From Rhodopirellula baltica (GTDB lineage: Bacteria > Planctomycetota > Planctomycetia > Pirellulales > Pirellulaceae): a stretch of DNA of 64,000 nucleotides. Below the pieces are notes generated by a model, which was given only the letters and a program-made list of their open reading frames with translations, searched no databases and was not told the DNA's origin. The number at the start of each line of letters is the position of its first letter. The stretch's first letter is position 1. Shown piece by piece: positions 36,413-44,648 of the stretch. Made by a program: the position numbers and the translations under genes. The DNA lies in the NCBI GenBank assembly GCA_002901265.1, contig PPHI01000042.1, forward strand, positions 1 to 64,000. Reading direction: 5' to 3'.

Positions 36413-37288
36413 CTAGCCGCCTTGGCCTTCGATTTCGCCAACCAAGAATTCCAACACCGCATCGACGAGCCGATTGCCACAGGCATCATCAAAGGCGACG
36501 AACATTGGGAAGGAATTGACTTCCAGGAACACGGGCTGTTCGAATTCGTGCCGACAACGAAAGTCGAGCGCGCAATAATCGAATCCTAGCTCTCGGACCA
36601 ATTGCGTTGTTTGTGTGGCGATTTCGCCGGGCACGTCGATCGCATGAACCGACACGGATCCGTCGGTTCGATAGTCAACCGCATCCGTTCTCAGATGAAA
36701 TGCAAACAGCTCACCGCCGATTGAAAACACACGAATGTTTTCACCAGCCAATCGCTGCTGAACGAATAGCGGAGCATCGTATGGCGATTCCTGGAGAAAC
36801 CGGTCGATTGCGTAGGCATGGTCTCCACCGGCAAGCGGCTTCACGATTGTCGAATCCGGATCGGGATGCGACGCCAAAGGACTTGAGTCGCCGATCACGA
36901 TCGTTTCAGGAATTGCCATCCCGCATTGTCGAGCGATTCGCAAATTGCGGGACTTGTTGTTCGCGTCGCCTGCTGTGCGACGATTCAACATTTTGATTTC
37001 GGGCCACGCCAACGCGAACGACTCACCGAGGTCAAACACCGCATGACTTTGCCTCGAATCCGATCCGAAAACGTTTTGCCTTAGATAGATCGCGGAGGGG
37101 CGTAACGCTTGGTTGCCGAGGTCGATGACCGGGCGTTGGAAATCCCAAGCCATCAATCGCGATTCGCTGTGATCCGAATCCCAAAACACGTAGTCGATCC
37201 CACGCAGGTGTGCTTGATCGACGACACGGCAGGTATTTGGATCCGACTCACCACCGATGATCAGCAACCGACACTCTTTCACATCCAT
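36413..37288 (-). CDS. ATP-grasp ligase, probable graspetide macrocyclase
   Basis: The start at 37288 (MDVKECRLLIIGGESDPNTC) lies four bases after the stop of the precursor gene; a longer frame overlaps the precursor in the wrong phase. The 291-residue protein has the RimK/MvdD-like ATP-grasp layout: an N-terminal domain with WDSDHSESRLMAWDF, then STIVKPLAGGDHAYAIDRFL with the nucleotide-binding Lys, APLFVQQRLAGENIRVFSI, LGFDYCALDFR, and the metal-binding FLEVNSFPMFVAFDD. Family members activate carboxylates as acyl phosphates; in graspetide synthesis they join Glu/Asp side chains to Thr/Ser or Lys. The adjacent precursor with TTxxxxEE cores makes ester-forming activity the best hypothesis. 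No second ligase is present. Confidence 0.85.
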   Translation of the reverse strand: MDVKECRLLIIGGESDPNTCRVVDQAHLRGIDYVFWDSDHSESRLMAWDFQRPVIDLGNQALRPSAIYLRQNVFGSDSRQSHAVFDLGESFALAWPEIKMLNRRTAGDANNKSRNLRIARQCGMAIPETIVIGDSSPLASHPDPDSTIVKPLAGGDHAYAIDRFLQESPYDAPLFVQQRLAGENIRVFSIGGELFAFHLRTDAVDYRTDGSVSVHAIDVPGEIATQTTQLVRELGFDYCALDFRCRHEFEQPVFLEVNSFPMFVAFDDACGNRLVDAVLEFLVGEIEGQGG

Positions 37289-37292
37289 CGCG

Positions 37293-37898
37293 TTACCACC
37301 GACGAAATCCGTTCCAAAGCCGTGGCAACAGCCGCCGCTCAGGCATGCTTGGCTTTCCCCACCCTCGCCCCTCTTCGCCAACCGCAAGCGTTGTCATTGG
37401 TACTTGTTTAGCGGGCTTTGATTCCTCACCGATCGCCTTGGTGGTCACCTTGGGAGGATTCGGGTTGGTTGCCTCTTCGCCAACCGCCATGGTGGTCGGT
37501 GTTGTCGTCTTTGGAGGGCGGCTTTCTTCTCCGATTGCCATTGTGGTCATTTTGGATTCTTCGCCAATACGCTCGGTTGTCGGCGTCTGAGGACGCTGGG
37601 AAGGAATCCCTTGCTGCCCGCCTGGCGATCGCACCGGTGGATCGACGTTTGGTGGGTCGAAGGTTGGCGGGTCCAGCTGCGGCGGTGCCGGATTCGCTGG
37701 AGAACCTTCCTCGCCAATCGCCATCGTGGTCATTCGCGGCGGGTCGGCAGACGCTTCTGTTTGATTGAGCAACGCATAGGCTGCCGCCGACGTCGCGCCG
37801 GAAAGTACAACGCGGCGCAAAAAATCACGTCTCGCAAGCTTTCCGCTTTTTAGGTCTTCAACGAGTTGTTGAAGCGTTTGGTTTTCTGAAGTCGGCAT
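37293..37898 (-). CDS. Graspetide precursor peptide with six TTxxxxEE cores and a Tat-like leader
   Basis: From the ATG at 37898 this is a 201-residue protein. Residues 1-22 contain QLVEDLKSGKL; 23-51 read like a twin-arginine signal (RRDFLRR, then VVLSGATSAAAYALL). Six plesiocin-type TTxxxxEE cores follow: TTMAIGEE (57-64), TTERIGEE (107-114), TTMAIGEE (118-125), TTMAVGEE (135-142), TTKAIGEE (152-159), TTLAVGEE (169-176). The last four repeat every 17 residues; a Pro-rich spacer with xDPPx units separates the first two. A basic tail ends PRLWNGFRRW. In known members the two Thr form esters with the two Glu of each core. The ligase gene is directly downstream, and a terminator upstream gives it its own promoter. 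Confidence 0.85.
   Translation of the reverse strand: MPTSENQTLQQLVEDLKSGKLARRDFLRRVVLSGATSAAAYALLNQTEASADPPRMTTMAIGEEGSPANPAPPQLDPPTFDPPNVDPPVRSPGGQQGIPSQRPQTPTTERIGEESKMTTMAIGEESRPPKTTTPTTMAVGEEATNPNPPKVTTKAIGEESKPAKQVPMTTLAVGEEGRGWGKPSMPERRLLPRLWNGFRRW
37371..37730 (-). repeat. Core repeats of the graspetide precursor
   Basis: The coding repeat region holds all six TTxxxxEE units. The four units nearest the 3' end recur every 51 bases; codons of the GEE and TT parts are nearly constant while the spacers vary, as expected from repeat expansion under selection on the core. Confidence 0.8.
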
Positions 37899-37950
37899 GT
37901 TGAGAGCTACTCGTCGTGTTCGAAAGTTCGATCGTCCATTAATTACTACA

Positions 37951-37999
37951 GCAAAAGAACCGAACGCATCCAATTTGAATTCGATGCGTTCGGAAAAAA
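37951..37999 (-). terminator. Terminator between the Gly/Ser-rich gene and the graspetide operon
   Basis: CCGAACGCATC and GATGCGTTCGG (37960-37970 and 37983-37993) form a perfect 11-base stem. On the minus strand it is followed by TTCTTTTGC. It ends the unit of the gene at 38012 and leaves about 50 bases for a separate promoter ahead of the precursor gene. Confidence 0.75.
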
Positions 38000-38011
38000 C
38001 GTTTGTTTTTG

Positions 38012-38608
38012 TTAGCGTCTGCGGGACACGCGGCCTCGGAAGATCGTTTTCCCCGGTGTCGAACGCTGGAACATGCTAGATACGATTCCTCCGCTTGGTG
38101 CACCGGTGGTCAAGCCTGAGGGATAGTAGCCGCCGGAGTTGCCACGGTTGTCGACCGCTTCGGCCGAGGACCGACCATACGTCCCCCATGTTCGCGACTG
38201 GGCGTTTGCTCGTGCGTTGGCCCAATTCCCATTTGCGATGGCGTTGCTGTCGCTGCGAGAAAAACCGTTGACGGTGCGTGCGACGGAGGTCGAATGCGAT
38301 CGTGCGGCCCAGCCGTTTGCCGATGAGTTTCCGTTGCTGATCGCGACGCCACCATGCGAGATCGCGGCACTGCGTCCACTGGCAAAACCACCATTGCGAC
38401 CGTCACCCGTCATTGTCGATCGAGCGTATCCGCCGTGTGTTGCCACCGCCCCGGCATGCAACCGAGTGCGTCCACGACCGTAGGCACTTGAGACCGCCGT
38501 CCCGCCGCTCGAAAAACTAGACGCGGTGACCTGTGCTTCTGCGCTTCCCGCAACAACAAACCCAGCGAACAAAGCAATCGCGACAGCCATTTTTGTAATC
38601 ATTTTCAT
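38012..38608 (-). CDS. Secreted Gly/Ser/Ala-rich protein
   Basis: The 198-residue protein has a signal peptide (MAVAIALFAGFVVAGSAEA) and a mature part made of small polar residues with recurring HGGxAxS-type units (ATHGGYARSTM, AISHGGVAISNG). It ends in a basic tail, TPGKTIFRGRVSRRR. The layout matches the neighbour at 38701 (same strand, basic tail), so they may be distant paralogues. The repeats suggest a structural surface protein; no domain is recognised. Confidence 0.65.
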   Translation of the reverse strand: MKMITKMAVAIALFAGFVVAGSAEAQVTASSFSSGGTAVSSAYGRGRTRLHAGAVATHGGYARSTMTGDGRNGGFASGRSAAISHGGVAISNGNSSANGWAARSHSTSVARTVNGFSRSDSNAIANGNWANARANAQSRTWGTYGRSSAEAVDNRGNSGGYYPSGLTTGAPSGGIVSSMFQRSTPGKTIFRGRVSRRR

Positions 38609-38628
38609 CGTTCAATCTCCAACCCATG

Positions 38629-38687
38629 AAAAAGGTGTCAGGTACCTTTTTCGGTTCAGAGCAAAAAAGGTACCTGACACCTTTTTT
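38629..38687. repeat. Perfect inverted repeat, AAAAAGGTGTCAGGTACC type
   Basis: The arm at 38629-38651 is repeated inverted at 38663-38687 around a short loop; each arm also contains the palindrome GGTACC. It sits between two secreted-protein genes. With its T-runs it can act as terminator on both strands. Elements with GGTGTCAGGTACC are, to my recollection, dispersed palindromes found in many genomes and may be REP-like units moved by Y1 transposases, though no transposase gene is here. Confidence 0.8.
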
Positions 38688-38700
38688 CCGAGAGGACGGT

Positions 38701-39201
38701 TTAGCGACGGAAGGGGATGAAGTTTCGGGTGCGGCTTTTGGAGTACGCACGGGTGCGATTGCCGAAGCCGGTCGAGGTGCTTTGGCCAAACACGCGGCCG
38801 CCTGGAAGCGTGCCGGTTTGCCCGCCGCTGATGACGCGTCGGTTTCCACCTTGACTGACCACACCGCCGTGGCTGATGTGCGCCCCGCCACGACCGACGT
38901 TCAACTGGACGTTGTGGGCTGCTCCCAAAGGACCACCGCCAACGCCGACGGTGTTGCTCAATGCAATCCCGCCTGGGCCCGCACCGACCGCAAATCCGTG
39001 TCCGAAATCCACGCCGTTGCGGCTGCTACTGCGGCTTTTGCCAAATTTGAACAGGCCGTTCGCGTTGGCCCCCGCCCCGACGCGTCCACGGCTGACGTCA
39101 ACCCAAGATCCGGCCGACTGGGCCGATGCAGAAGAGGCAAGTACGGCGGACGCGGATGCGACAACCAACATTGCCAGGATGGTTTTGAAGATGCGTTTCA
39201 T
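38701..39201 (-). CDS. Secreted Gly-rich protein
   Basis: The 166-residue protein starts with a signal peptide (ILAMLVVASASAVLASSASA). The mature part is rich in Gly, Ser, Asn and Val (GHGFAVGAGPGGIALSNTVG, HISHGGVVSQGGNRRV) and ends in a basic tail, KSRTRNFIPFRR. The HISHGGV stretch recalls the HGG units of the next gene downstream. No known domain is visible; an extracellular structural role is a guess. Confidence 0.65.
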   Translation of the reverse strand: MKRIFKTILAMLVVASASAVLASSASAQSAGSWVDVSRGRVGAGANANGLFKFGKSRSSSRNGVDFGHGFAVGAGPGGIALSNTVGVGGGPLGAAHNVQLNVGRGGAHISHGGVVSQGGNRRVISGGQTGTLPGGRVFGQSTSTGFGNRTRAYSKSRTRNFIPFRR

Positions 39202-39327
39202 GAGAGTTTTCCAGTGTGTGTGAGTTTCGGCGTTCGACTTACACGTCGCTGCCTTTCACACACACCTGCGAGACTCTCGCCCGCACCCCTTAACCGATTC
39301 TAGAAAAAGTTTCCTAGGCCACTGCTG

Positions 39328-40317
39328 TCACGGATTTTTCGGCAAATCCGGGTGCCATGTCGGGGCCGCATAGCGCAGTGCGAGCTCCAATTCTTTCACT
39401 TCATCAGGCTGACTTGTCCGCCGGGCTACATCCAGAAGCGACAAAAGTGGCCCGGTCTGCAATGCCAGCGGAAGTTGATCAACCACGGATCTCTCACGAG
39501 AAAACGTGTCCTTCGTTTCGGTCGGCGATTTCGATCGCCAAGCCAAATGGGCGGCAAGCTTTGCGACCACGGGGCGATCTTGCTGTGCAGCAAGTCTCGT
39601 CAGCGCCGCCTCGGCTGCAGCACGATACTTCGGTGACCGAATCAGCCAGCTTGCCGCGACCAGTTTGACAAGCAACGATTCCGACGAAGCCATCGCGGCG
39701 GCAGGCTCGAACAAATTGTCGCCGGCAACGCCCGTCCAATCGACTGGTACCAATGCAATGACAAACATCGGTAGCGGTCGCTTGTCGAGTTGCTTGACCA
39801 ACTCAAGTGCGATCTCGCCTCGCCCACTTCGCATCGCCGCTTGCGAAGCCAACATCGACAACCACTGCTGTCGCCATACCGCAGGCCGCGATTGAGGGTC
39901 TGGTGAGCTGACAACATTCACCAGCTCCGTCAGCGCTTTTGTCATCTCGCCATCACGAAACGATTGGATTGCACGCTGTTGATCATCGGGAACCTGCAGC
40001 AACTCCGCCGAAACCAACCGAGCGGCCGCGTATCGCTCAGGCACGGACTGACCTGCGGTGATGATTGACACCTGATCTTGGTCAAGCGTCTGCAACTGGC
40101 CGGTCAGTTCCAACAATGCGTGAGGGTACCATTGCGTCGGATCGCCATTGTTAACTGCGCGTTCGGTCGGTCCGAGAATCAACCGTACGCCGCTGCGCGA
40201 TTCAGGCACGTCTTGAGCACAAAGCTGTGGCGAACCGATCACCAACGCGACGGCCATCACCAATCCCGCTGTGGTTGCCGGAGGTAACCATCGATCGCAT
40301 TGACGAGACAAAGACAT
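39328..40317 (-). CDS. Hypothetical secreted helical-repeat protein
   Basis: The 329-residue protein has a signal peptide (AGLVMAVALVIGSPQLCAQ) and an all-helical mature part rich in Ala, Leu and Gln (RAIQSFRDGEMTKALTELVN, AAEAALTRLAAQQDRPVV), suggestive of TPR-like solenoids but without an exact match. It lies 41 bases downstream of the vWA membrane gene on the same strand, so a two-gene unit is likely. Function is unknown. Confidence 0.65.
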   Translation of the reverse strand: MSLSRQCDRWLPPATTAGLVMAVALVIGSPQLCAQDVPESRSGVRLILGPTERAVNNGDPTQWYPHALLELTGQLQTLDQDQVSIITAGQSVPERYAAARLVSAELLQVPDDQQRAIQSFRDGEMTKALTELVNVVSSPDPQSRPAVWRQQWLSMLASQAAMRSGRGEIALELVKQLDKRPLPMFVIALVPVDWTGVAGDNLFEPAAAMASSESLLVKLVAASWLIRSPKYRAAAEAALTRLAAQQDRPVVAKLAAHLAWRSKSPTETKDTFSRERSVVDQLPLALQTGPLLSLLDVARRTSQPDEVKELELALRYAAPTWHPDLPKNP

Positions 40318-40358
40318 GAACGCTGCCGTTGGTGGCGAAGATTTCCCGAGGTCACTTG

Positions 40359-41498
40359 CTAGGGCTGCAAGCGATTGACGTCAACGTATTGATACTCGCC
40401 ATCGTTCATTGCGGCTAGCTCCTTCAGGAACGTCCCTGGCGACGATGCAGGCTGACTGCCGAACTCGATGGTATGGATCGTCGTTCCGTTTCGTTGTGCC
40501 CGATCGGCGATCATTTGCAATTCCAAATGCGACAATCGAGGCATGTTAGCATCGGTCAAAAAGAAGATCACATCGGGCGACATCCGCAGTGCCATCAACA
40601 ACGCGCCTTTGTGCTTGGTACCACCAAAGGCTCGGATCGATTCGACGTATCGCTCCGCCCGTTTCAAATTGGATTCGGTTCCTTCTACCAACGTCAGCGC
40701 CATCCCGGCAGGCTGAAACGGCTTGACATTCTCGTTGTAGAAAATGATCTGGAACTGTTGGTACTCCGACAACGACTGCAAGCTTTTAATCAGTTCTTCT
40801 TTTGCACGACGAAGTGGGCGTCCCCCGTAGCCATTCATGCTATCGCTGCGATCGAACACGTACACAAATCGCGAGCCAGTGCCTGAAACACCAAACAATC
40901 GGGCAGTCGTTTCCGCACCCATTGGTCCGACCGGTTGGCCACCGGTTCCCTGGCCGACCGAATCGCCTTGCAGTGTCGTGTCGCCAGCAACCCCGGAACC
41001 GCTTACCGGTGCGGGAGTCGACTCCATCGCTGACAAAACACCTGCCAAGTCGATCGGCGGTGAAAGATCGGCAGGAGGTGCGGCAGCCGCAGAGGCCGCG
41101 GACGCGTCGGCGGTCGTCTGGTCCGTGGTCTGGTCGGATTGTGGCTGAACCTCTTCGTAGGCATCCCTGTCAGGCAAACGATGAACCATCGCCAAACCAA
41201 TCGCCCGATCGTTGGTTTCACCCGTACCGCGAGGTGCCGCGCGAAGCGACAAAACGATGGCGGCCAGTACAATCAGGTGCAGCACCAAAGAAAACAACAA
41301 TGGCGGTGCTTGCTTGGTCCGCACCTCTGGAACCGACGTCAATTCGGCGTTTCCTGGTGGTTGCGGCGGCATCACAGTTTTCGACGGCGGCTTGGCAGAA
41401 TCGGTTAGGTTTGTTGATCGCTTCACGAATTGAGCTACATCCCGAGCAGACAGACCGGTTCCCCGGTTAACAGACCTCGAAGAATGAGAAATCGGCAA
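40359..41498 (-). CDS. von Willebrand factor A domain membrane protein
   Basis: The 379-residue protein has one transmembrane helix (about 66-87, PPLLFSLVLHLIVLAAIVLS), an Ala/Pro/Thr-rich linker and a C-terminal vWA domain. The metal site DxSxS is present as FVYVFDRSDSMNGYGGRPLR near residue 215, and later MIDAS residues are in FGGTKHKGALL and DVIFFLTDANMP. The topology places the vWA domain outside the cytoplasm. Such proteins bind other proteins through a divalent metal; the secreted helical protein gene that follows could be a partner. Confidence 0.8.
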   Translation of the reverse strand: MPISHSSRSVNRGTGLSARDVAQFVKRSTNLTDSAKPPSKTVMPPQPPGNAELTSVPEVRTKQAPPLLFSLVLHLIVLAAIVLSLRAAPRGTGETNDRAIGLAMVHRLPDRDAYEEVQPQSDQTTDQTTADASAASAAAAPPADLSPPIDLAGVLSAMESTPAPVSGSGVAGDTTLQGDSVGQGTGGQPVGPMGAETTARLFGVSGTGSRFVYVFDRSDSMNGYGGRPLRRAKEELIKSLQSLSEYQQFQIIFYNENVKPFQPAGMALTLVEGTESNLKRAERYVESIRAFGGTKHKGALLMALRMSPDVIFFLTDANMPRLSHLELQMIADRAQRNGTTIHTIEFGSQPASSPGTFLKELAAMNDGEYQYVDVNRLQP

Positions 41499-41714
41499 GA
41501 AATCCGTGCCAAGCCGGTCCTGATGTGGTTCTCAATATTCGTCGTTGAAACTAGGTTATCCCGTTCGATTGTCCCATTGTAACGTCAACCACGGGCAGCG
41601 AAAAATGCACGGGCAAGGTTACGCTTCGGTTCACAACCGCCGCACCGCCCCGACAGCCCTCACCGCCATCGCGGGGGGAACCTGCGTTTCGCCCGCCTCA
41701 ACCGGAGTAACATT

Positions 41715-42881
41715 GTGAGCGAAGCTCGTTTCCTGTTTACAAGCGAATCAGTGAGCATGGGGCACCCTGATAAGCTCGCTGATCGGATTTCAGACGCGAT
41801 CCTCGATGCACTTTTCGAGCAAGATCCGATGAGCCGTGTCGCCTGCGAAACGATGGTGACCACCGGCGTCGCGATCATCGCCGGCGAAATCTCGACCGAA
41901 GCGAAAGTCAACTACGCTGATATCGTTCGCCAAACCATCAATGAAGTCGGCTACACCGACGACCACATGGGCATCTGCGGCGACACCTGCGCCGTGATGG
42001 TCACCCTGGACACGCAGAGCCCCGACATCGCTCAAGGTGTGAACTCCGATAGCGACAGCGGAAAAGACATCGGCGCTGGCGACCAAGGCCTGATGTTCGG
42101 CTACGCCTGCAAAGACACCCCCGAATTGATGCCGCTGCCGATCGCGTTGTCGCACCGCATCATCAACCGCATCACCGAAGCTCGCTTCAACAAAGAAGTT
42201 TCGTGGTTGCGCCCCGACAACAAGAGCCAAGTCACCGTCGAGTACGTTGGCAACAAGCCCGTTCGTATCGACACCGTCGTGGTCAGCGCACAGCACGACC
42301 CAGATGTCAGCAACGAAGACATCAAAAAGTTCATCATCGACGAAGTCATCAAACCTTCGTTGCCAGCCGAACTGGACAAGGGCGACATCAAATACCACAT
42401 CAACCCCACCGGCAAGTTTGTCGTCGGTGGCCCCCACGGCGACTGCGGCCTGACCGGCCGCAAGATCATCGTGGACACCTACGGCGGTTGGGGCCGCCAT
42501 GGTGGTGGTGCATTCAGCGGCAAGGATCCAACAAAAGTTGACCGCAGCGCGGCTTACATGGCGCGATACGTTGCCAAGAACATCGTTGCTGCCGGCCTGG
42601 CCGAACGCTGCGAAGTCCAATTGGCGTACGCAATCGGCGTCAGCGAACCCGTCAGCGTCCACGTTGACACCGAAGGCACTGGAACCGTCGCCGACGAAAA
42701 GCTCTGCGCACTGGTTCGCGAACACTTCCCGCTCTCGCCAGCCGGAATCATCGAGCACCTGAAACTTCGCCGCCCTGTGTTCAAAGCCACGACCTCTGGC
42801 GGACACTTCGGACGCGAAGGAGACACGTTCACCTGGGAAGCGACCGACAAGGCCGACGCCCTTGCCGCTGCTGCCAAGTAA
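41715..42881 (+). CDS. metK: S-adenosylmethionine synthetase
   Basis: The 388-residue protein is a full-length Met[21 protein letters not shown] at the N-terminus, [40 protein letters not shown] and a closing [20 protein letters not shown]. It makes SAM from methionine and ATP in the cytoplasm as a tetramer. The start is a GTG preceded by GGAG seven bases upstream. I saw no recognisable SAM riboswitch in the 216-base leader. Frames on the other strand up to 338 codons are shadows. Confidence 0.95.
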   Translation: MSEARFLFTSESVSMGHPDKLADRISDAILDALFEQDPMSRVACETMVTTGVAIIAGEISTEAKVNYADIVRQTINEVGYTDDHMGICGDTCAVMVTLDTQSPDIAQGVNSDSDSGKDIGAGDQGLMFGYACKDTPELMPLPIALSHRIINRITEARFNKEVSWLRPDNKSQVTVEYVGNKPVRIDTVVVSAQHDPDVSNEDIKKFIIDEVIKPSLPAELDKGDIKYHINPTGKFVVGGPHGDCGLTGRKIIVDTYGGWGRHGGGAFSGKDPTKVDRSAAYMARYVAKNIVAAGLAERCEVQLAYAIGVSEPVSVHVDTEGTGTVADEKLCALVREHFPLSPAGIIEHLKLRRPVFKATTSGGHFGREGDTFTWEATDKADALAAAAK

Positions 42882-42931
42882 TCGAGCTCGAAATCAGCAA
42901 CGGGGCTGAAACCGGCCCCGAAAAACCACCG

Positions 42932-42970
42932 CTAGCCGGTGACGTCCAACCAACGGACGTCGCCGGCTAG
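42932..42970 (+). terminator. Hairpin after metK
   Basis: CTAGCCGG-T-GACGTCC pairs with GGACGTC-GCCGGCTAG, followed by only TTT. It is the strongest hairpin downstream of metK and probably ends its transcript; a smaller one, CGGGGC...GCCCCG (42901-42920), precedes it. Confidence 0.6.
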
Positions 42971-43145
42971 TTTCATATTGGCAGAATTTACCAGCTGCCA
43001 CATCAGCCGCTTGCTTGTCGCTCCAAGGCAAATCTTCGTATAACCTTGGACCACAGACCTCGGAAAGCGACACGCCCAACCGAATCTCTTCTTTTGCCAC
43101 CGCTGCGAGCCACCCGGAAGGCATCGCGGCCAAACCGTCCATTCC

Positions 43146-44003
43146 ATGCCGCATCCGCCAACCAAATTGACCGAGCAACATCGCCACACCAGCGATCCCG
43201 CTACGTCAGCACGATTGGCTTGGTCCTCCGACATCCACCTAAATCATGCCAACCTGTCGGCATGGGATCGATGGATCGAAATGCACGGCGAACCGGAATT
43301 GTCCGGCCTCATGATCACCGGCGACCTCTCCGAAGCAGAAGACGTCTACTTTCAACTCAGCCGCATCGCAGAAACGTTCAGCCTGCCGATCTACTTCATC
43401 CTCGGCAATCACGATTTCTACGGCTCATCGGTTGCAGCGACTCGGCGGATTGTGACTTCGATGACGCGGAATCAGCCCAACCTGATCTACCTGACCGACA
43501 GCGCGCCGGTTGAACTCAGCCCCAATTCGTTCTTAACAGGCGATGACGGATGGGGTGACGCCACGGTTGGCGATTACGACAATTCCCCGGTGCGGCTCAA
43601 CGATTTCGCACTGATCGAGGACTTCTACAAAGTTGACCCGACACACTGGAGGGGCAAGCTCGAGCAGCTTGGAAAAGATTCCGCGTTGCGACTGAAATCC
43701 AAACTCGATTCCCTACCGCAGACAGCACGCACCGTCCACGTTGCCACACACGTCCCGCCGTTTCGTGAAGCATGCTGGTACAACGGCCAAACGACGGATG
43801 ACGCCTGGGCACCGTTTTTTGTCTGCGGGCACATTGGCAATGTGCTGCGCAACTATGCGAATGAGCATCCCGAGATTGTCGTTCGCGTGTACTGCGGCCA
43901 CACCCATAGCTGCGGTGTTGCAAGTATCAGTGACAACCTGACCGTTTACACGGCGAGTGCGACATACGCCGAGCCGAAGCTAGAACGCGTCATCAGTATC
44001 TAA
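43146..44003 (+). CDS. Metallophosphoesterase
   Basis: The 285-residue protein has the calcineurin-like phosphoesterase metal ligands in order: WSSDIHLNH, MITGDLSEAE, FILGNHDFYG, VATHVPPF and YCGHTHS. It probably hydrolyses a phosphoester in the cytoplasm with two metal ions; substrate unknown. The first 20 residues are polar and may not be part of the domain, so the start could be later. It stands alone between metK and the convergent ribosomal operon. Confidence 0.85.
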   Translation: MPHPPTKLTEQHRHTSDPATSARLAWSSDIHLNHANLSAWDRWIEMHGEPELSGLMITGDLSEAEDVYFQLSRIAETFSLPIYFILGNHDFYGSSVAATRRIVTSMTRNQPNLIYLTDSAPVELSPNSFLTGDDGWGDATVGDYDNSPVRLNDFALIEDFYKVDPTHWRGKLEQLGKDSALRLKSKLDSLPQTARTVHVATHVPPFREACWYNGQTTDDAWAPFFVCGHIGNVLRNYANEHPEIVVRVYCGHTHSCGVASISDNLTVYTASATYAEPKLERVISI

Positions 44004-44078
44004 CTGCCCGCTTCGCGCCAGCGACACGTTTAAACGGTCCAGGAACTGGCCGCCGAAAAATCATCTTAAGCGCGCAAA

Positions 44079-44114
44079 CAAAAACCCCACTTGGCAACGT
44101 CGCCACGCGGGGTC
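44079..44114 (-). terminator. Terminator of the rplA-rplJ-rplL operon
   Basis: On the minus strand ACCCCGCG...CAAGTGGGGT forms a stem followed by TTTTTG. It lies about 55 bases after the rplL stop. Confidence 0.75.
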
Positions 44115-44169
44115 TTTGAATGTACAACCGATCGGGAATTCGAGCGATCGAGCGGAGGGGTAAGGCGAA

Positions 44170-44583
44170 CTACTTGAGTTCGACCGAACCGCCTGCTTCT
44201 TCGATCTCGGCTTTGATTTTCTCAGCTTCTTCCTTTGGAGCGCCTTCTTTGAGGGTCGCAGGAACGCCTTCGACCATCTTCTTGGCTTCCATCAGCGAAG
44301 CGCCGGTCAGGTTCTTGACGACCTTGACGACGTTCAGCTTCTTGTCGCCGAAGCCGGTCAAGACGACATCAAAGTCAGTCTTTTCGACTTCTGCAGCAGC
44401 AGCTTCGCCACCGCCACCACCTTGCATGACGACGGCTCCGCCAGCAGCTGGCTCGATGCCGTGAACGTCTTTCAGGTAGTCGCTCAGTTCTTTGGCTTGT
44501 TTCAGGGTCAGTTCGGCGATCTTGTCGCCCATCGATTTGGTATCGTCGCTGTATTCAGCAACAGCTGCACCTTCTTCACTCAT
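44170..44583 (-). CDS. rplL: Ribosomal protein L7/L12
   Basis: The 137-residue protein ends with the highly conserved L7/L12 C-terminal domain: TDFDVVLTGFGDKKLNVVKV and LMEAKKMVEGVPATLKEG. The N-terminal dimerisation helix and a Gly/Ala hinge (AAGGAVVMQGGGGGEAAAA) precede it. Multiple copies form the ribosomal stalk that recruits translation factors. It is the last gene of a three-gene operon, 65 bases after rplJ. Confidence 0.95.
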   Translation of the reverse strand: MSEEGAAVAEYSDDTKSMGDKIAELTLKQAKELSDYLKDVHGIEPAAGGAVVMQGGGGGEAAAAEVEKTDFDVVLTGFGDKKLNVVKVVKNLTGASLMEAKKMVEGVPATLKEGAPKEEAEKIKAEIEEAGGSVELK

Positions 44584-44648
44584 GACAGGTTTCCCTTGTT
44601 AAACGAATAATCGGTTGTAGGTAAACGTTAGGGTTCGGTATTGGCGAA

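Noticed and set aside
41499-41714. Possible SAM riboswitch ahead of metK
   Set aside because: I could not assemble the conserved core of any SAM or SAH riboswitch class in this leader.
41790-42806. A 338-codon minus-strand frame opposite metK
   Set aside because: Composition is Ala/Val/Asp/Gly-rich with no domain, as expected from the shadow of a highly biased gene.
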